Source: Dillenia suffruticosa (Eukaryota; Streptophyta; Magnoliopsida; Dilleniales; Dilleniaceae). Taken from it: a stretch of DNA of 64,000 nt. Position 1 is the first letter of the stretch. Each line of letters begins with the position of its first letter. The notes under the pieces are model-generated. The model saw only the letters and a program-made list of their open reading frames with translations. It was not told where the DNA came from and made no database searches. Below, piece by piece: positions 12,801-22,668 of this stretch. The DNA lies in NCBI GenBank assembly GCA_033439265.1, contig JAVTVX010000030.1, forward strand, positions 5,783,774 through 5,847,773, written 5' to 3'. The translations under genes and the position numbers were made by a program.

Positions 12801-15800
12801 CAACTTTGAGAAATATAACCATCCTCAAGTGCCCTAGTCTATCTGTAACTAAAATCAATCACTGATCTACCCTCTCTACTCTTACTTGAAGTTGAATTTG
12901 ATTAAGTCCGGTACAACAAACTCCGGAGAGCCATCAAATTTCCTTCCTGAACTTAGAATAGGCAGAAGAATGCAACGGCACCTCATTTTCATTGTAAAAG
13001 TTGATGGAGCTGTCCAAATATATAAGTTTGAGAGATTTTACAACATATCTTATGGTCTAAAAGGCATAGTCTATGTGAGTAATCTCAAAAAATCATTCAC
13101 TGTAAGGGCCATTCTTGTATTTACAAGTGAAGGACGAACACTGGAAGTATTAAATACTAATTTATCAACTCTTATCAAATCCATCATACCCTTTTCTCCG
13201 CCTTTGATGCATACCATTAATTTTAACTTTTCTGGTAAATTTGTCATAATTTTAGCAACTTCTTGAAATCTGAAGTTTCTGACACATAGTTGGCTCATCT
13301 GTTACGCCCACAATCACTATTTTGGGCAGTATCCACATCATAAGTAACTAAAAAAGGAAACAACTACCTCACAGTAGCTCATCTTTACTTTTTGAAGATT
13401 ACTAAATGCTACCGTCAGTCTCATTCTGAATGTTACCGTAAATTGAAACCTTTCCAAATCCCTAATGTCTCTTCCAATGCAGGCAAAGCTGGAAATTCAT
13501 CATGATCATAGAACCTAGGAACAATTGCATATTGTAAACCCAGAATATTGCAGGGGAAAGGACACTTTGTCCCATGTTTCAAGAACATCTTCAATCTTAC
13601 ATTGGCATGCTTATGTTTCAATATACCACCAGACCAAACAGATCATCTATCTTTCTGTACTTCACCCATTATAAGGTCATCACAATCACAAAATTTAATC
13701 AAGCAAATTGGTATACCACCGAATCATCACAAAATCCATCATTATACATGATATCATGCATGCATATCTGCAGCATGCTCATATCCATATTTAATCAGTT
13801 GTCCCATATGTAAAAAAAGTCATGGTTAGGGCTTTCATACAAGTGAGAAGCAATAAATATCATGTGAGGCAGATATAGTCATGCAACTCACAAGCTTCTA
13901 AAAATATATAATCAAAACAGTAATGGTTAAGGCTTTCATGCAGGTGAGAAGCAACAAATATCAAGTGAGGCAGATATAGTCTTGCAACTCACAAACTTCT
14001 AAAAATATATTATCTCTAAAACAATTCAACCACTTCAAGGCTAATAGCAAGAATTATCCATATTGATTAAGCCCGATTCCTCAAGTTGAAAATATCATCC
14101 ACATATGAAAACATTGCTCCTGTTTCAACCTGATTAGTAAATGATTCTAGTATCCCAATCATCCACATGGATTATACCGTGTCATTCATTAGCATGTTTC
14201 AAGGATTCATGATTACAGAGCTCACACATAGGAATCAATTGTCATGGTTGTGAGAGATAATAAACGTAAAACTAAGAAAGAACTAGAAAGTTGCAATGAC
14301 CCATAATGGTCACAAATGCCACCTTTGCATAATGGTCTTGATTGCAATCACAGATCATAATTTACAAGCAAGCCACAGCGGGACCATTCTCTCCACTTCT
14401 TTAATTTTTTTTTTTTTTAAAGAATGCAGTAATTGTTTTCTCAAAATAAAGAAGCGTTCCAATACTCTTTATCATATTAAAGACTCTTCAATTCATTGAC
14501 TATTTAGTATTTCATGACATGCTTTATCTTGTAGTCGCAAAGAGGGGCCTTTTCATCATTCAAAAAAAGGCCTCAACATATTGTAAATGTTGGAGAGTGA
14601 TATGCTTGATTTAAAAGTGATAGATAGCCTATGTACTAACCACATTTCCATTCAATGAGTTGAGAAATCCCGATATTGGTGATATAGTGACAGCAATAAT
14701 TAGAGCTAAGAGTTAAAGAATAAGGCTCCTTGCTTATCATTAAAAAAAGGCAAGAAAGACTTTGTTGGATAAAGTAAGCAAAACTTTGGAAAATCCTCAT
14801 TCCAGTTAAGAATTATCAAAAGGTGTCTAGCGTGTGAGACTAAGTGGATGTAATTCAAATGTAGAAATCAACCGCTATTGAATGCAATTGAAATGAAAGG
14901 TCATAAAGCCATGTTATCATACTAAGAGGATTTTCATAGAGTTGCTACAAAATATAAATAGTTTAGCAATGCATCTAGTTATGCCTACTTAAGAGGTTGG
15001 GACTGATAATCTTCTTTGGGTGATAACAAGCAGTGCATCAAAACCAAAAAATCTGCAAGGGAGTCCTATTGTGTTGTTCATACATCAAATCTAAGAGTTC
15101 TACACGAGTTGTGAATGGTTAAGCAGTATGCATATATAGGAGAATGTTCTGTGAAGTAACTTTCTGAATCACTTGCTCTGGAGCTTATAAAAAGATCTAA
15201 GCTTTAGAAATTAACGATTACTAGATTTGCTACTTATTTTGTGTTGCTAGTGCATGTTTGCTGACAGTAAAGGAGGCAAAAAAATAAAACCAAAATCAAG
15301 AGATCAACTTAATTACCCTTGCCTATAAAATTAAGCAAAATGAAAAAGGAGGGGGAGGGGGCTCATGTAGCAAAAAATCAATAGAGATAGCTTTGTTACA
15401 CCAACTATTTGGGACATAAGGCGTGGTTGAATTGAGCTTAACAATTCCTTTTTTTTCTTCTAAGAAAATGGGCGGTGCAACATGAGAACTTCACAAGGGT
15501 CACCCTTCCTGGTACTATTCTCGCCGAAGCACACTTAACTGTGTTAACAATTCTTAAGGTTTGAATCTTATGATATCTTAATTTCAGTGCTAATCTTGGG
15601 TTTGGAGAAGTCCATGAGTTCATACAAATAAACAACCAGAAATTTGGAACTGAAGACAAAGTGAATAATTTGATGTTTAAAACTAATATAGGTGATTAAA
15701 GTTACTCCTACAATCAATTTAGAGGCCGCAAAGTTTACAACAGACTGAATTCTTACTCATTTAGAGTAAAAGACTTTGTGCATCTAGTAAAGTTTGAAGA

Positions 15801-16273
15801 GATAAATTGGGCTTTTTGAACTGCATTACAGCTTCGGAGGAACACCAACAATAATGTTTTTAAAAAATTTTGTTAGACTTGTAATGCAAATGAAATTCTC
15901 CACACGAACATCACATAGGCGAACTAATCAAATTGGCACATAACCCTAGATAAAAGTAAGGGGACATAACCCTCCTTCCCCACACCCACAATCAAGATCC
16001 ATCAGAGAGGACTATAATGACAAAATCACATGCCACTAACAATTCATGAAAAATTGGAGCAATTGAAGTATGGCTGACCTTAGAAGGATCGACTTTGGGG
16101 AAGGATTTGACGACGGAGAGAACTCTCTCGATGACTTCTTCCTTGTTGAGATGGTCATCGCCATGAGACGACATTGATCGGAGTGAGTTCAAGAGACTCC
16201 ATGCCTGTGGTTTCCTCACCGATGGCGTAACTGGTACTCGAATGTGACGCAGTATTGCCGCTCGAACTGCCAT
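8221..16273 (-). CDS. mtACP: Mitochondrial acyl carrier protein (two exons, 7.7-kb intron)
   Basis: Exon 1 is 16273-16079 (65 codons) and exon 2 is 8397-8221 (58 codons plus TAG), giving 123 residues. Splicing is phase 0: AAG|GTCAGC at 16079/16078 and CTACAG|GTGACA at 8398/8397. Residues 1-36 form an Arg-rich, acid-free mitochondrial presequence ([15 protein letters not shown]...). The mature domain has [20 protein letters not shown] and, in exon 2, [20 protein letters not shown]. The Ser of DSL is the site for the 4'-phosphopantetheine arm. The protein carries acyl chains for mitochondrial fatty-acid/lipoate synthesis and, in the same family, serves as a complex I subunit. Length matches plant mtACPs and the intron sits where plant mtACP genes have one. 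The odd feature is the intron size (7681 bases), filled with repeats and an E1 fossil on the other strand. Family call is secure; paralogue number is unknown. Confidence 0.92.
9813..9846. repeat. (GA)n microsatellite in the mtACP intron
   Basis: About 17 GA units, lying within the intron of the minus-strand ACP gene. Confidence 0.9.
11391..12560 (+). mobile_element. Fossil LTR-retrotransposon fragment carrying a ubiquitin E1 piece (uncertain)
   Basis: Three blocks lie together on the + strand inside the mtACP intron. First is a gag-like frame (11391-11663, charged, rich in Glu/Gln). Next is host ubiquitin-activating enzyme sequence (about 11790-12310). Last is a stretch near 12385-12470 that resembles the 3' end of a Ty3-type pol gene running into an LTR. 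Together they suggest an old, broken Ty3-like element that picked up host coding sequence. No matching pair of LTRs was found, so the element's limits and the gag call are weak. It is clearly dead, with several breaks. Confidence 0.35.
11790..12310 (+). pseudogene. Ubiquitin-activating enzyme E1 (UBA1-type) fragment
   Basis: Intronless translated pieces match plant UBA1 in order: [14 protein letters not shown] and [12 protein letters not shown] (N-terminal inactive adenylation half), [42 protein letters not shown], and [20 protein letters not shown] (start of the active adenylation half, including the GxGxxG nucleotide-binding loop). The join from VFCDF to RYDAQ skips roughly 200 residues of normal E1, so the copy is internally deleted. 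It lacks both ends and is broken in several places. Loss of introns indicates copying through RNA. It lies opposite to the mtACP gene and cannot make a working E1. Confidence 0.85.
12561..13820. other. mtACP intron interior, unassigned
   Basis: Contains an open frame on + at 12886-13266 (126 codons) with no domain I recognise. Composition resembles the rest of the intron. I do not call it a gene. Confidence 0.4.
13822..14023. repeat. 101-bp tandem duplication in the mtACP intron
   Basis: Two copies begin ATGGTTAGGGCTTTCAT at 13822 and ATGGTTAAGGCTTTCAT at 13923. They share GTGAGGCAGATATAGTC and TTCTAAAAATATAT. They differ at scattered sites, so the duplication is not recent. Confidence 0.9.
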
Positions 16274-16279
16274 CTCTCT

Positions 16280-17741
16280 CTTTCTCTCTCTCAGGTGGAG
16301 TTGGGAAGCGCTAGGGTAATTCAGGTGCTGGAAATGAAAAGCTTCGCTTCTAGCCTTCCCTGTTCTGACCGAATTTTAATGAACTATGAGCAAACACAAG
16401 TCCCGTTTTGTTTGAGCAATCATTTTCGTAAAATACGAAAAATAGGGTTTTCTTTTTCCTGCTTCCATTATTTTTTCCTCTCTAGGAGCCAATTCTAAAT
16501 ATTTACTTGTATCTTTTTTTTTTTTAATTTGGTTTTTAATTATTTTTCTCTTTTCTTCTTTTATTTGGTCCCTTAATTAAATGTATAGAACAGTAAACCA
16601 TCACTAAACCATCTTTGACTTATGGAGTTTACGAGAGAGAGAGAGAGAGAGAGAAAAAAAAAAAAGAAAAGTCAGGAAAGAAAAAAAAAAATTAAGGGAG
16701 ATGATGAAATTTTGGGGAGTTCGAGAAAAATTGTGAAATTTATTTGAAATTAAATATTTATTTATTATTTTTAAAGATAAATTTAGTATATTAAAAAATT
16801 AGAGTGATTGAATTTTTCTTTTCTCTCTTTTATTATCATATTTGAAAAGAAAATTTGTTATATTTTTAATGATAAAAAATCAACTCTTTTTTTTTTCTTT
16901 TCATATAAAACTCTCAAATAAAAGAAATATAGTCATTTTCTCTCGTAATCTCTTCTCTTCCGCGGCGATCCATCCGTCCCGCACGATTTGATTTGAGAAA
17001 ATATAAACAACAAATCTAAAATGCCTATAAGGCTAAGATATCTAGCCTTTTTTTTTTTCTTGGGACAAGGTATAACGGCTAAATGAGATTTATCAGGTTT
17101 AAGCATTCACTTACGACAGGATTAAAGGCATGCATAAGAACTATTTTGAAGAAAATATTTATAAAAAAGAAAAAAGATGCCTTTGATTTGAGGAAAGCCA
17201 CAAAATTTAAGCCAGCATTTTTAATTTCTTTTAGGTTTAAACCTAGTAAAATTTGGGATTCTTAGGTAAAATATTTAACTTTATGGACAAGAACCAATTC
17301 AAAATTTGAATTCCATCAAGATACATTTTTGACAAAATAATATACATAGGTAACAAAATTATTTTGTTTTTCCAACTAAACTCTGATGTCACTGTTGAAC
17401 ATACGTTAACCAACAGAAAAAGATTCAGAAATCAGTCAATCCTCACTAAAATATTGTCTAGTGTAACGAGTTTTCTGGGCCAAACAACGATCAGACAGCT
17501 ACAAAATAACAACACTACTGGTTGCAGCTATTTGCGGGACAATGCCGACAAAAGCAAGCTGCAAATTTTACTGGGAAAGTAGACAACGGTTGATCTACAG
17601 ATGGAGACCATCTTCCACGGAGTTACTCTCTCAAGTGCGACGATCAACCAGCTCCTCTTGAGGTCCTTTCCACAATGAGGTTTTTTGGTATACAGGGTTC
17701 GGATCTGCATGTATTAAGTTTTACATGTTGCAAAAGATCCC
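16280..17741. other. Region 5' of mtACP; no gene seen
   Basis: Bases just right of 16273 should hold the mtACP promoter and leader (minus strand), including a CT-rich patch at 16275-16293. A (GA)n tract lies at about 16634-16653. Beyond it the DNA is AT-rich and no coding unit is supported. Confidence 0.5.
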
Positions 17742-18363
17742 TCAAACGGGCACCCTCTTGCCTCTTGAACGATTTAGGAACTGCAGAGAAGGAACAAAAA
17801 GATCAGCATAATTGATGCTTAAGTTTGCCAAGATATAGGTCGAAAATTCAATTCCAACTTAGAATAGCTGATGATTGAAGAAGCTTGAACCCCAATAGTG
17901 TAGGGTTCTCGTGCGGTTCAACCATTCAACAACACCTTGGACCTGATGTTGGACATAGATGTGCTACAACAACTAATAATGCTTGAGCCGGCCCTCAAGA
18001 TAACAGGGTAAGAAAAATTTTAACAACAATGATTCACGCATGAGTAGCAAAACACATTTCTTGTGAAGCATTATCAGCCATACCGATGCTGTAAATGGTT
18101 GTCGAAGTATCCAACCAGAAAATGGTATCCTCTGCAAAAAAACAGCCAGTGTCGGCCAAAAGCCACCGTAAAATAAAACCATCAGCAAGCAGAACTATGA
18201 GGTTTGAAAAAGAATAAGAAAACATCAACAGTAGTTGACCAAACCTGAAGAGAACAATGGAACCATAAACCTCCAAAATCATGCGTACAAATGGCCATCC
18301 AAGAATGAGCAAAGCAAATCCAGAACCAAATTAATTTTAGTAAATTTTATAAATATTTGAAAA

Positions 18364-18432
<69 letters not shown>

Positions 18433-18800
18433 CCCTTAATAAATTAAAATAAGATAAGATGGATCAGCAAATAGAAAAAACATCAGAGGAATGGCGGGGA
18501 AGAGCAAAGTAAGAACCTTGAGACTCTGGCGCTTCATGAAGAATTGCACAGTATACATGGGTCCAATTGTAAGAGTCACTCCAAACAAGAATAGAATCCG
18601 AATATCATAAAAGAAAAGGCATCACAATTCACAAACCAGCTATAAAGGAAAGAGGGCGAAAAAGAACACAAGCACATGAGGTTAGCAAAGGTGAAAGTGA
18701 TTCCTCAAATTTCCCATGGCAAGCTGTTTCTGGTCGAAGAATAATATGATACCAAAAAAGGTGAACGCAATGCCGAACAAGGTCAGTCCCTGACCAATCT
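17742..18800 (-). pseudogene. Got1/Sft2-like Golgi vesicle transport protein, splice-defective copy
   Basis: Five exon-like blocks follow plant Got1 in order: 18800-18709 (IGQGLTLFGIAFTFFGIILF...AMGN), 18597-18517 (ILFLFGVTLTIG...FFMKRQSLK), 18327-18245 (GSGFALLILGWPFVRMILEV...VLF), 18165-18084 (GFWPTLAVFLQRIPFSGW...) and 17780-17742 (FLNRSRGKRVPV, stop). The family is a small four-helix membrane protein of ER-Golgi traffic; the RGKRVPV tail is diagnostic. All five blocks are open. Intact signals include the acceptor before 18800, the donors at 18516, 18244 and 18083 and the acceptor before 17780. The donor after AMGN reads TT, the acceptors before ILFLF and GFWPT read GG instead of AG, and the acceptor plus the expected GTISF start of the third block are gone, next to a long GA/CT microsatellite. 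Exon 1 with the ATG was not found. I infer a recent pseudogene; unusual splicing or an assembly error is the alternative. Confidence 0.78.
18367..18434. repeat. (CT)n microsatellite, about 66 bp
   Basis: Nearly perfect CT dinucleotides inside a former intron of the Got1 relic, immediately 5' (minus strand) of the block whose splice acceptor is missing. Confidence 0.95.
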
Positions 18801-21091
18801 CTGTTTCAAATGTACAGAGATAACATGAAATTCTGAAGACCACATAACAAAATCTAGTGCGAAATCCCATATAATAAGATATCTGAAAAAAAAAAAAAAG
18901 AAAAATTACTTGGACCGTAAAAAGTTTAACATGTGCATTTTAACAAGAACGATAACCAAGAAAACAGGAGAAAAGACAAGGAAAATATGATGAAGTAACA
19001 ATTAACATCCTCCAAGGTAAGATCAACTTGCGAACATCATTTTCATAAAGCAAAGCACTCTTTATTTGTTCCAACCAAGCCATCCATTAATAGCTCTTGA
19101 AGTTAAGGACTGTAGTTAAATGATGACCATAAAGAGCAAACTAGTTATCCTCAACTGCAAAAGAGAACCAGACTAGTAGCAGGATACAGAAATTCCTGAG
19201 TTGGTGTATATCCCGGTAAAAAGAAATTGCAATTTAGCTAAGTTCAAATAGAAGATCCGGACCAATCAGAAAGCAGCAGCTCTATGTCCTTGAAATGGAA
19301 TCACAATGGACTGAAAGCTTAAGTTTGTGAAACCTTCACTTACGAAAATTGAGCAAACAAACCCAATTATAGGGGGTAACATCAAAAATATTACACATTT
19401 CTCCGGAGAACTTTAGTTACTTGATGCAGTAGGAAAAAACCAACTTTTGGAGGCAGAATATCCAGCGAGGGCCCATGGGAACCGCAAGCCATAACATCTT
19501 TGATAGTTAGTCTAGGACATTATGTTAGTAACAGATAAATTTCAGACATTTTTTGGGATAATAATCTAGCAATAAATATCTAGAAAAGTGTCTGGCAACA
19601 TAAGATCCACATATCATCTAAAAGGGTCAGGTGGTGCTAAAAGTACCTCATAAATGTGGAATCAGGATGGGCAATGCGCACACAATCAGAACTCCTCTAT
19701 AAAAAACAAAATATTAACAGTTTCCAAGAATTTGAACCCAATATTTGAAGTAAACTATAAGTAACTTGACCACGAGGAAAGTTTACTCATAAGTTCTAAA
19801 TGTCATCTACATTTTATTTTTCCTTTGGGGGGGGGGAAGAGGAGAATAGAAAATACGCAACGGCTAATTTATGTGTATACATGCATATATAGGCAAAGCT
19901 GAAACTATATATATGCATCTCATAAGCTGAAACCCTATGAGCTCTGAGCAAAACAAATCAGGATGAGTCAAACTCGTATCTCTTCATTCTTTGGACAGAA
20001 TATGTCAATCTACCCATAAGGCCTCTATCTGAACCTCATCCTAGGTATTCCTATATATATAAGGCAGTTCTTGGCACTATCGCAATAGTTGTCAAACAGG
20101 ACATAAGAAACCTGATAGCTGTGTGCTACAATGAAAATAAGAAGTCCGTAGTCTTAAGCTTACAATCTGCATGTGGCATAGAAAGTGGATCTTGTCTTGG
20201 GAGCCTCAAAGATATCTAGCTTTCAAGATGTCTTTAGGACAAGTGGCAGGTTGCATGTCTGTGCTCTACCCATGTATCATGCCTTGGAGTTAATTTATCT
20301 CTTATTGGGCATCCACTTGCAATCGATACTAGCTACTGGTTTTTCTCTCAAGCCATAGATGTACCTACATTACATCGACAGTTCTAAAAATTTCGATGTC
20401 CATGTCCTCTTTGTATTGGAAATGGTGGTCAAACAAGACACTATTCTAACTTCGTAAGTAATGATAATGTAAAATTCTTATAACTTTTCCTTGTAACTGT
20501 ATTTAATTATGTAGTCTTGTGTCTCTGATCCCATGTCCATATTTGTGCTTCATAAGACATCACAAAAGTTTTAAAAACTATTGGTGAGCTATTTCTACCC
20601 TTTAAGGACCACGCATGCTTAGTCCATTGAGACAATAAGTATATATGTCAAGACATAAGGAACCTTCACATAGGCATAGGTCATCTTCCTTTGAGTTGCT
20701 TCAGCAACACCTTCAGCCAAAACTTCCATACAAACAGCAATAAAATTCATTTTTGTGCGCAATGTGTATGCATATATGAACACACCCGCATGCATCTGTC
20801 TGGGTGTAGCACACTGACAGCCTTGTCATGCATGTCGTCATGTGGGTGCATACAAGCGCCTGTGAGAGAAGGAGGAGGGTCCACTATGTCATTTCAAAAT
20901 ATTGCGACTGTCAAATACACAGATGCTACGTAGCAATATCTGTATTTTCTTTACTTCTTATTTTATACAACTCAAAGTGGGAGAGGAAATTGGCAGGATG
21001 AATCCTCCGCAATACCGCAGTCCATGGTTCAAATACCACCTTGGTGGCTACAAGCCCCTGGTAATACCATGACATTTTACCAATGTTCAGT
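18801..21091. other. Unassigned DNA upstream of the Got1 relic
   Basis: The missing first exon of the Got1-like gene would be expected on the minus strand here, but I could not identify an ATG-bearing exon ending in the usual KK|. No other gene or repeat was recognised. Confidence 0.45.
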
Positions 21092-21954
21092 GCCTACAAA
21101 AAAAACACGGTTTTAGCCACGGATTTTCGCGATGGAAAAAATTCGTCGCTATTTTGCGACGGATTTAGCGACGAAAAACTTTTTCGTCGCTAATTTGCCA
21201 CAAAATTTGCAACAAAAAGGAAGTCGTGGCTAAATTAGCGACGGACACATCATTCATAGCAAAATTCGTCGCTAATTAGTGACGAAAAAATTTTCGTCAC
21301 TAAATTCGTCGCTAATTAGGAACAAAAAATTTTTTGTTGCAAATTTCGTCGCTAAATATGACAAAATTTTGCCACAAATTTAAAATTCGTCGCAAAATTT
21401 AATCTTTTTTAAATAGAATTTTATTTTTTTATTTTTTTTTCTTTTATGTAATATTTAAGTTAAAAATCAATTTAGCGACGGATTTATTTTCCGTCGCTAA
21501 ATGAAAATCTCAATCCGTATATCCGATAATTTAGCAACGGATTAAAATCCGTCGCTGAATTTATTTTATTTTTATTTTATTTTAATAATTTCAGCGACGG
21601 ATTCCCAAATCCGTCGCTGAATTTTATATTCTTTTAATTATAATTTTATTTTATTTTTATTTTATTTTAATTTTATTTTATTAATTTGTATTAACAAATC
21701 ATATTATTATTTTATAATATTTTAATTTACATTTTATTTTATTATATTATATTTCATTTTTTAGAAGAATAATGTTATTTAATTCTTAAAAAAACCATAT
21801 ATTTTATTTTATTTAAATTATATATATTTTTTAATTAATTTATTATTTTTTTTACTTTTTTTGTTTGATTTAAAATTTTTTATTATTGTATAGGTAATTT
21901 TATTTTATTTGTATTATTTTATTCAATAATATAAAATTTTTAATTAAATATTAA

Positions 21955-22568
21955 TATGTCTGCGCGGGCGCCTGCCTGCCTGGGCGCCCGCGCCCTGCGC
22001 GTACCTGTCTCGGCGCTTGCGGGTGCCTGCTTGGGCGCCCGCGCCTGGGCGTGCCTGCCTGGGCGCCTAGGCGTGCCTGCCTGGGCGCCTAGGCAGGCAG
22101 GCGCGGGCGCCCGCGCCCCAGCAGGAGCGCGCGCACGCCCGCGCGTGCCTGCCTGCGCGCCCGCACCTGGGTGTGCCTGCCTTGGCGCCCAGGCAGGCGC
22201 GGGCGCGCCCGGGCACGCCTGCCCTGGGCGTGCCAGCAGGCGCACGAGCGCGCACGCAGCGCGTACCTGTCTCGGCGCTTGCGGGTGCCTGCCTGGGCGC
22301 CCGCGCCTGGGCGTGCCTGCCTGGGCGCCTAGGCGTGCCTGCCTGGGCGCCTAGGCGTGCCTGCCTGGGCGCCTAGGCAGGCAGGCGCGGGCGCCCGCGC
22401 CCCAGCAGGAGCGCGCGCACGCCCGCGCGTGCCTGCCTGCGCGCCCGCACCTGGGTGTGCCTGCCTGGGCGCCCAGGCAGGCGCGGGCGCGCCCGGGCAC
22501 GCCTGCCCTGGGCGTGCCAGCAGGCGCACGGGCGCCCACGCAGGCAGGCGCGGGCGCTCGCGCCTGGG
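21955..22568. repeat. GC-rich minisatellite (GCCTGCCTGGGCGCC type)
   Basis: About 600 bases at very high G+C sit inside sequence that is mostly A/T. Short units such as CGTGCCTGCCTGGGCGCCTAG repeat, and a block of about 262 bases (from 22001) is duplicated from 22263, with one extra 22-base unit in the second copy. The units contain self-complementary GCCTGGGCGCCCAGGC, so the array can fold. Frames across it are open only because of composition and repetition; they are not genes. Confidence 0.9.
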
Positions 22569-22599
22569 TTCCCTTTGTTTTAATTCTAAAAAAACATGC

Positions 22600-22668
22600 A
22601 GATGGAGGGATTCGAACCTTGGACCTTCGACTTCGGATTTGAGCAGATCACCACTCCACCATCACTTG
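22600..22668 (-). other. tRNA-like B-box block inside the CACTA-type element
   Basis: Read on the minus strand, TGGTGGAGTGGTGAT is followed about 35 bases on by GGTTCGAATCC, resembling the A and B boxes of a tRNA. The acceptor stem does not pair, so this is not a functional tRNA. Similar GTTCGAACC blocks occur at 23310-23322 and 28168-28180 in the same element family. Confidence 0.5.

Noticed and set aside
12886-13266. 126-codon open frame in the mtACP intron
   Set aside because: No domain, no coding-like composition and a competing frame on the other strand; listed only as unassigned intron.
22600-22668. A tRNA gene
   Set aside because: A- and B-box-like words are present but no acceptor or anticodon stem pairs, and the block recurs within transposons.
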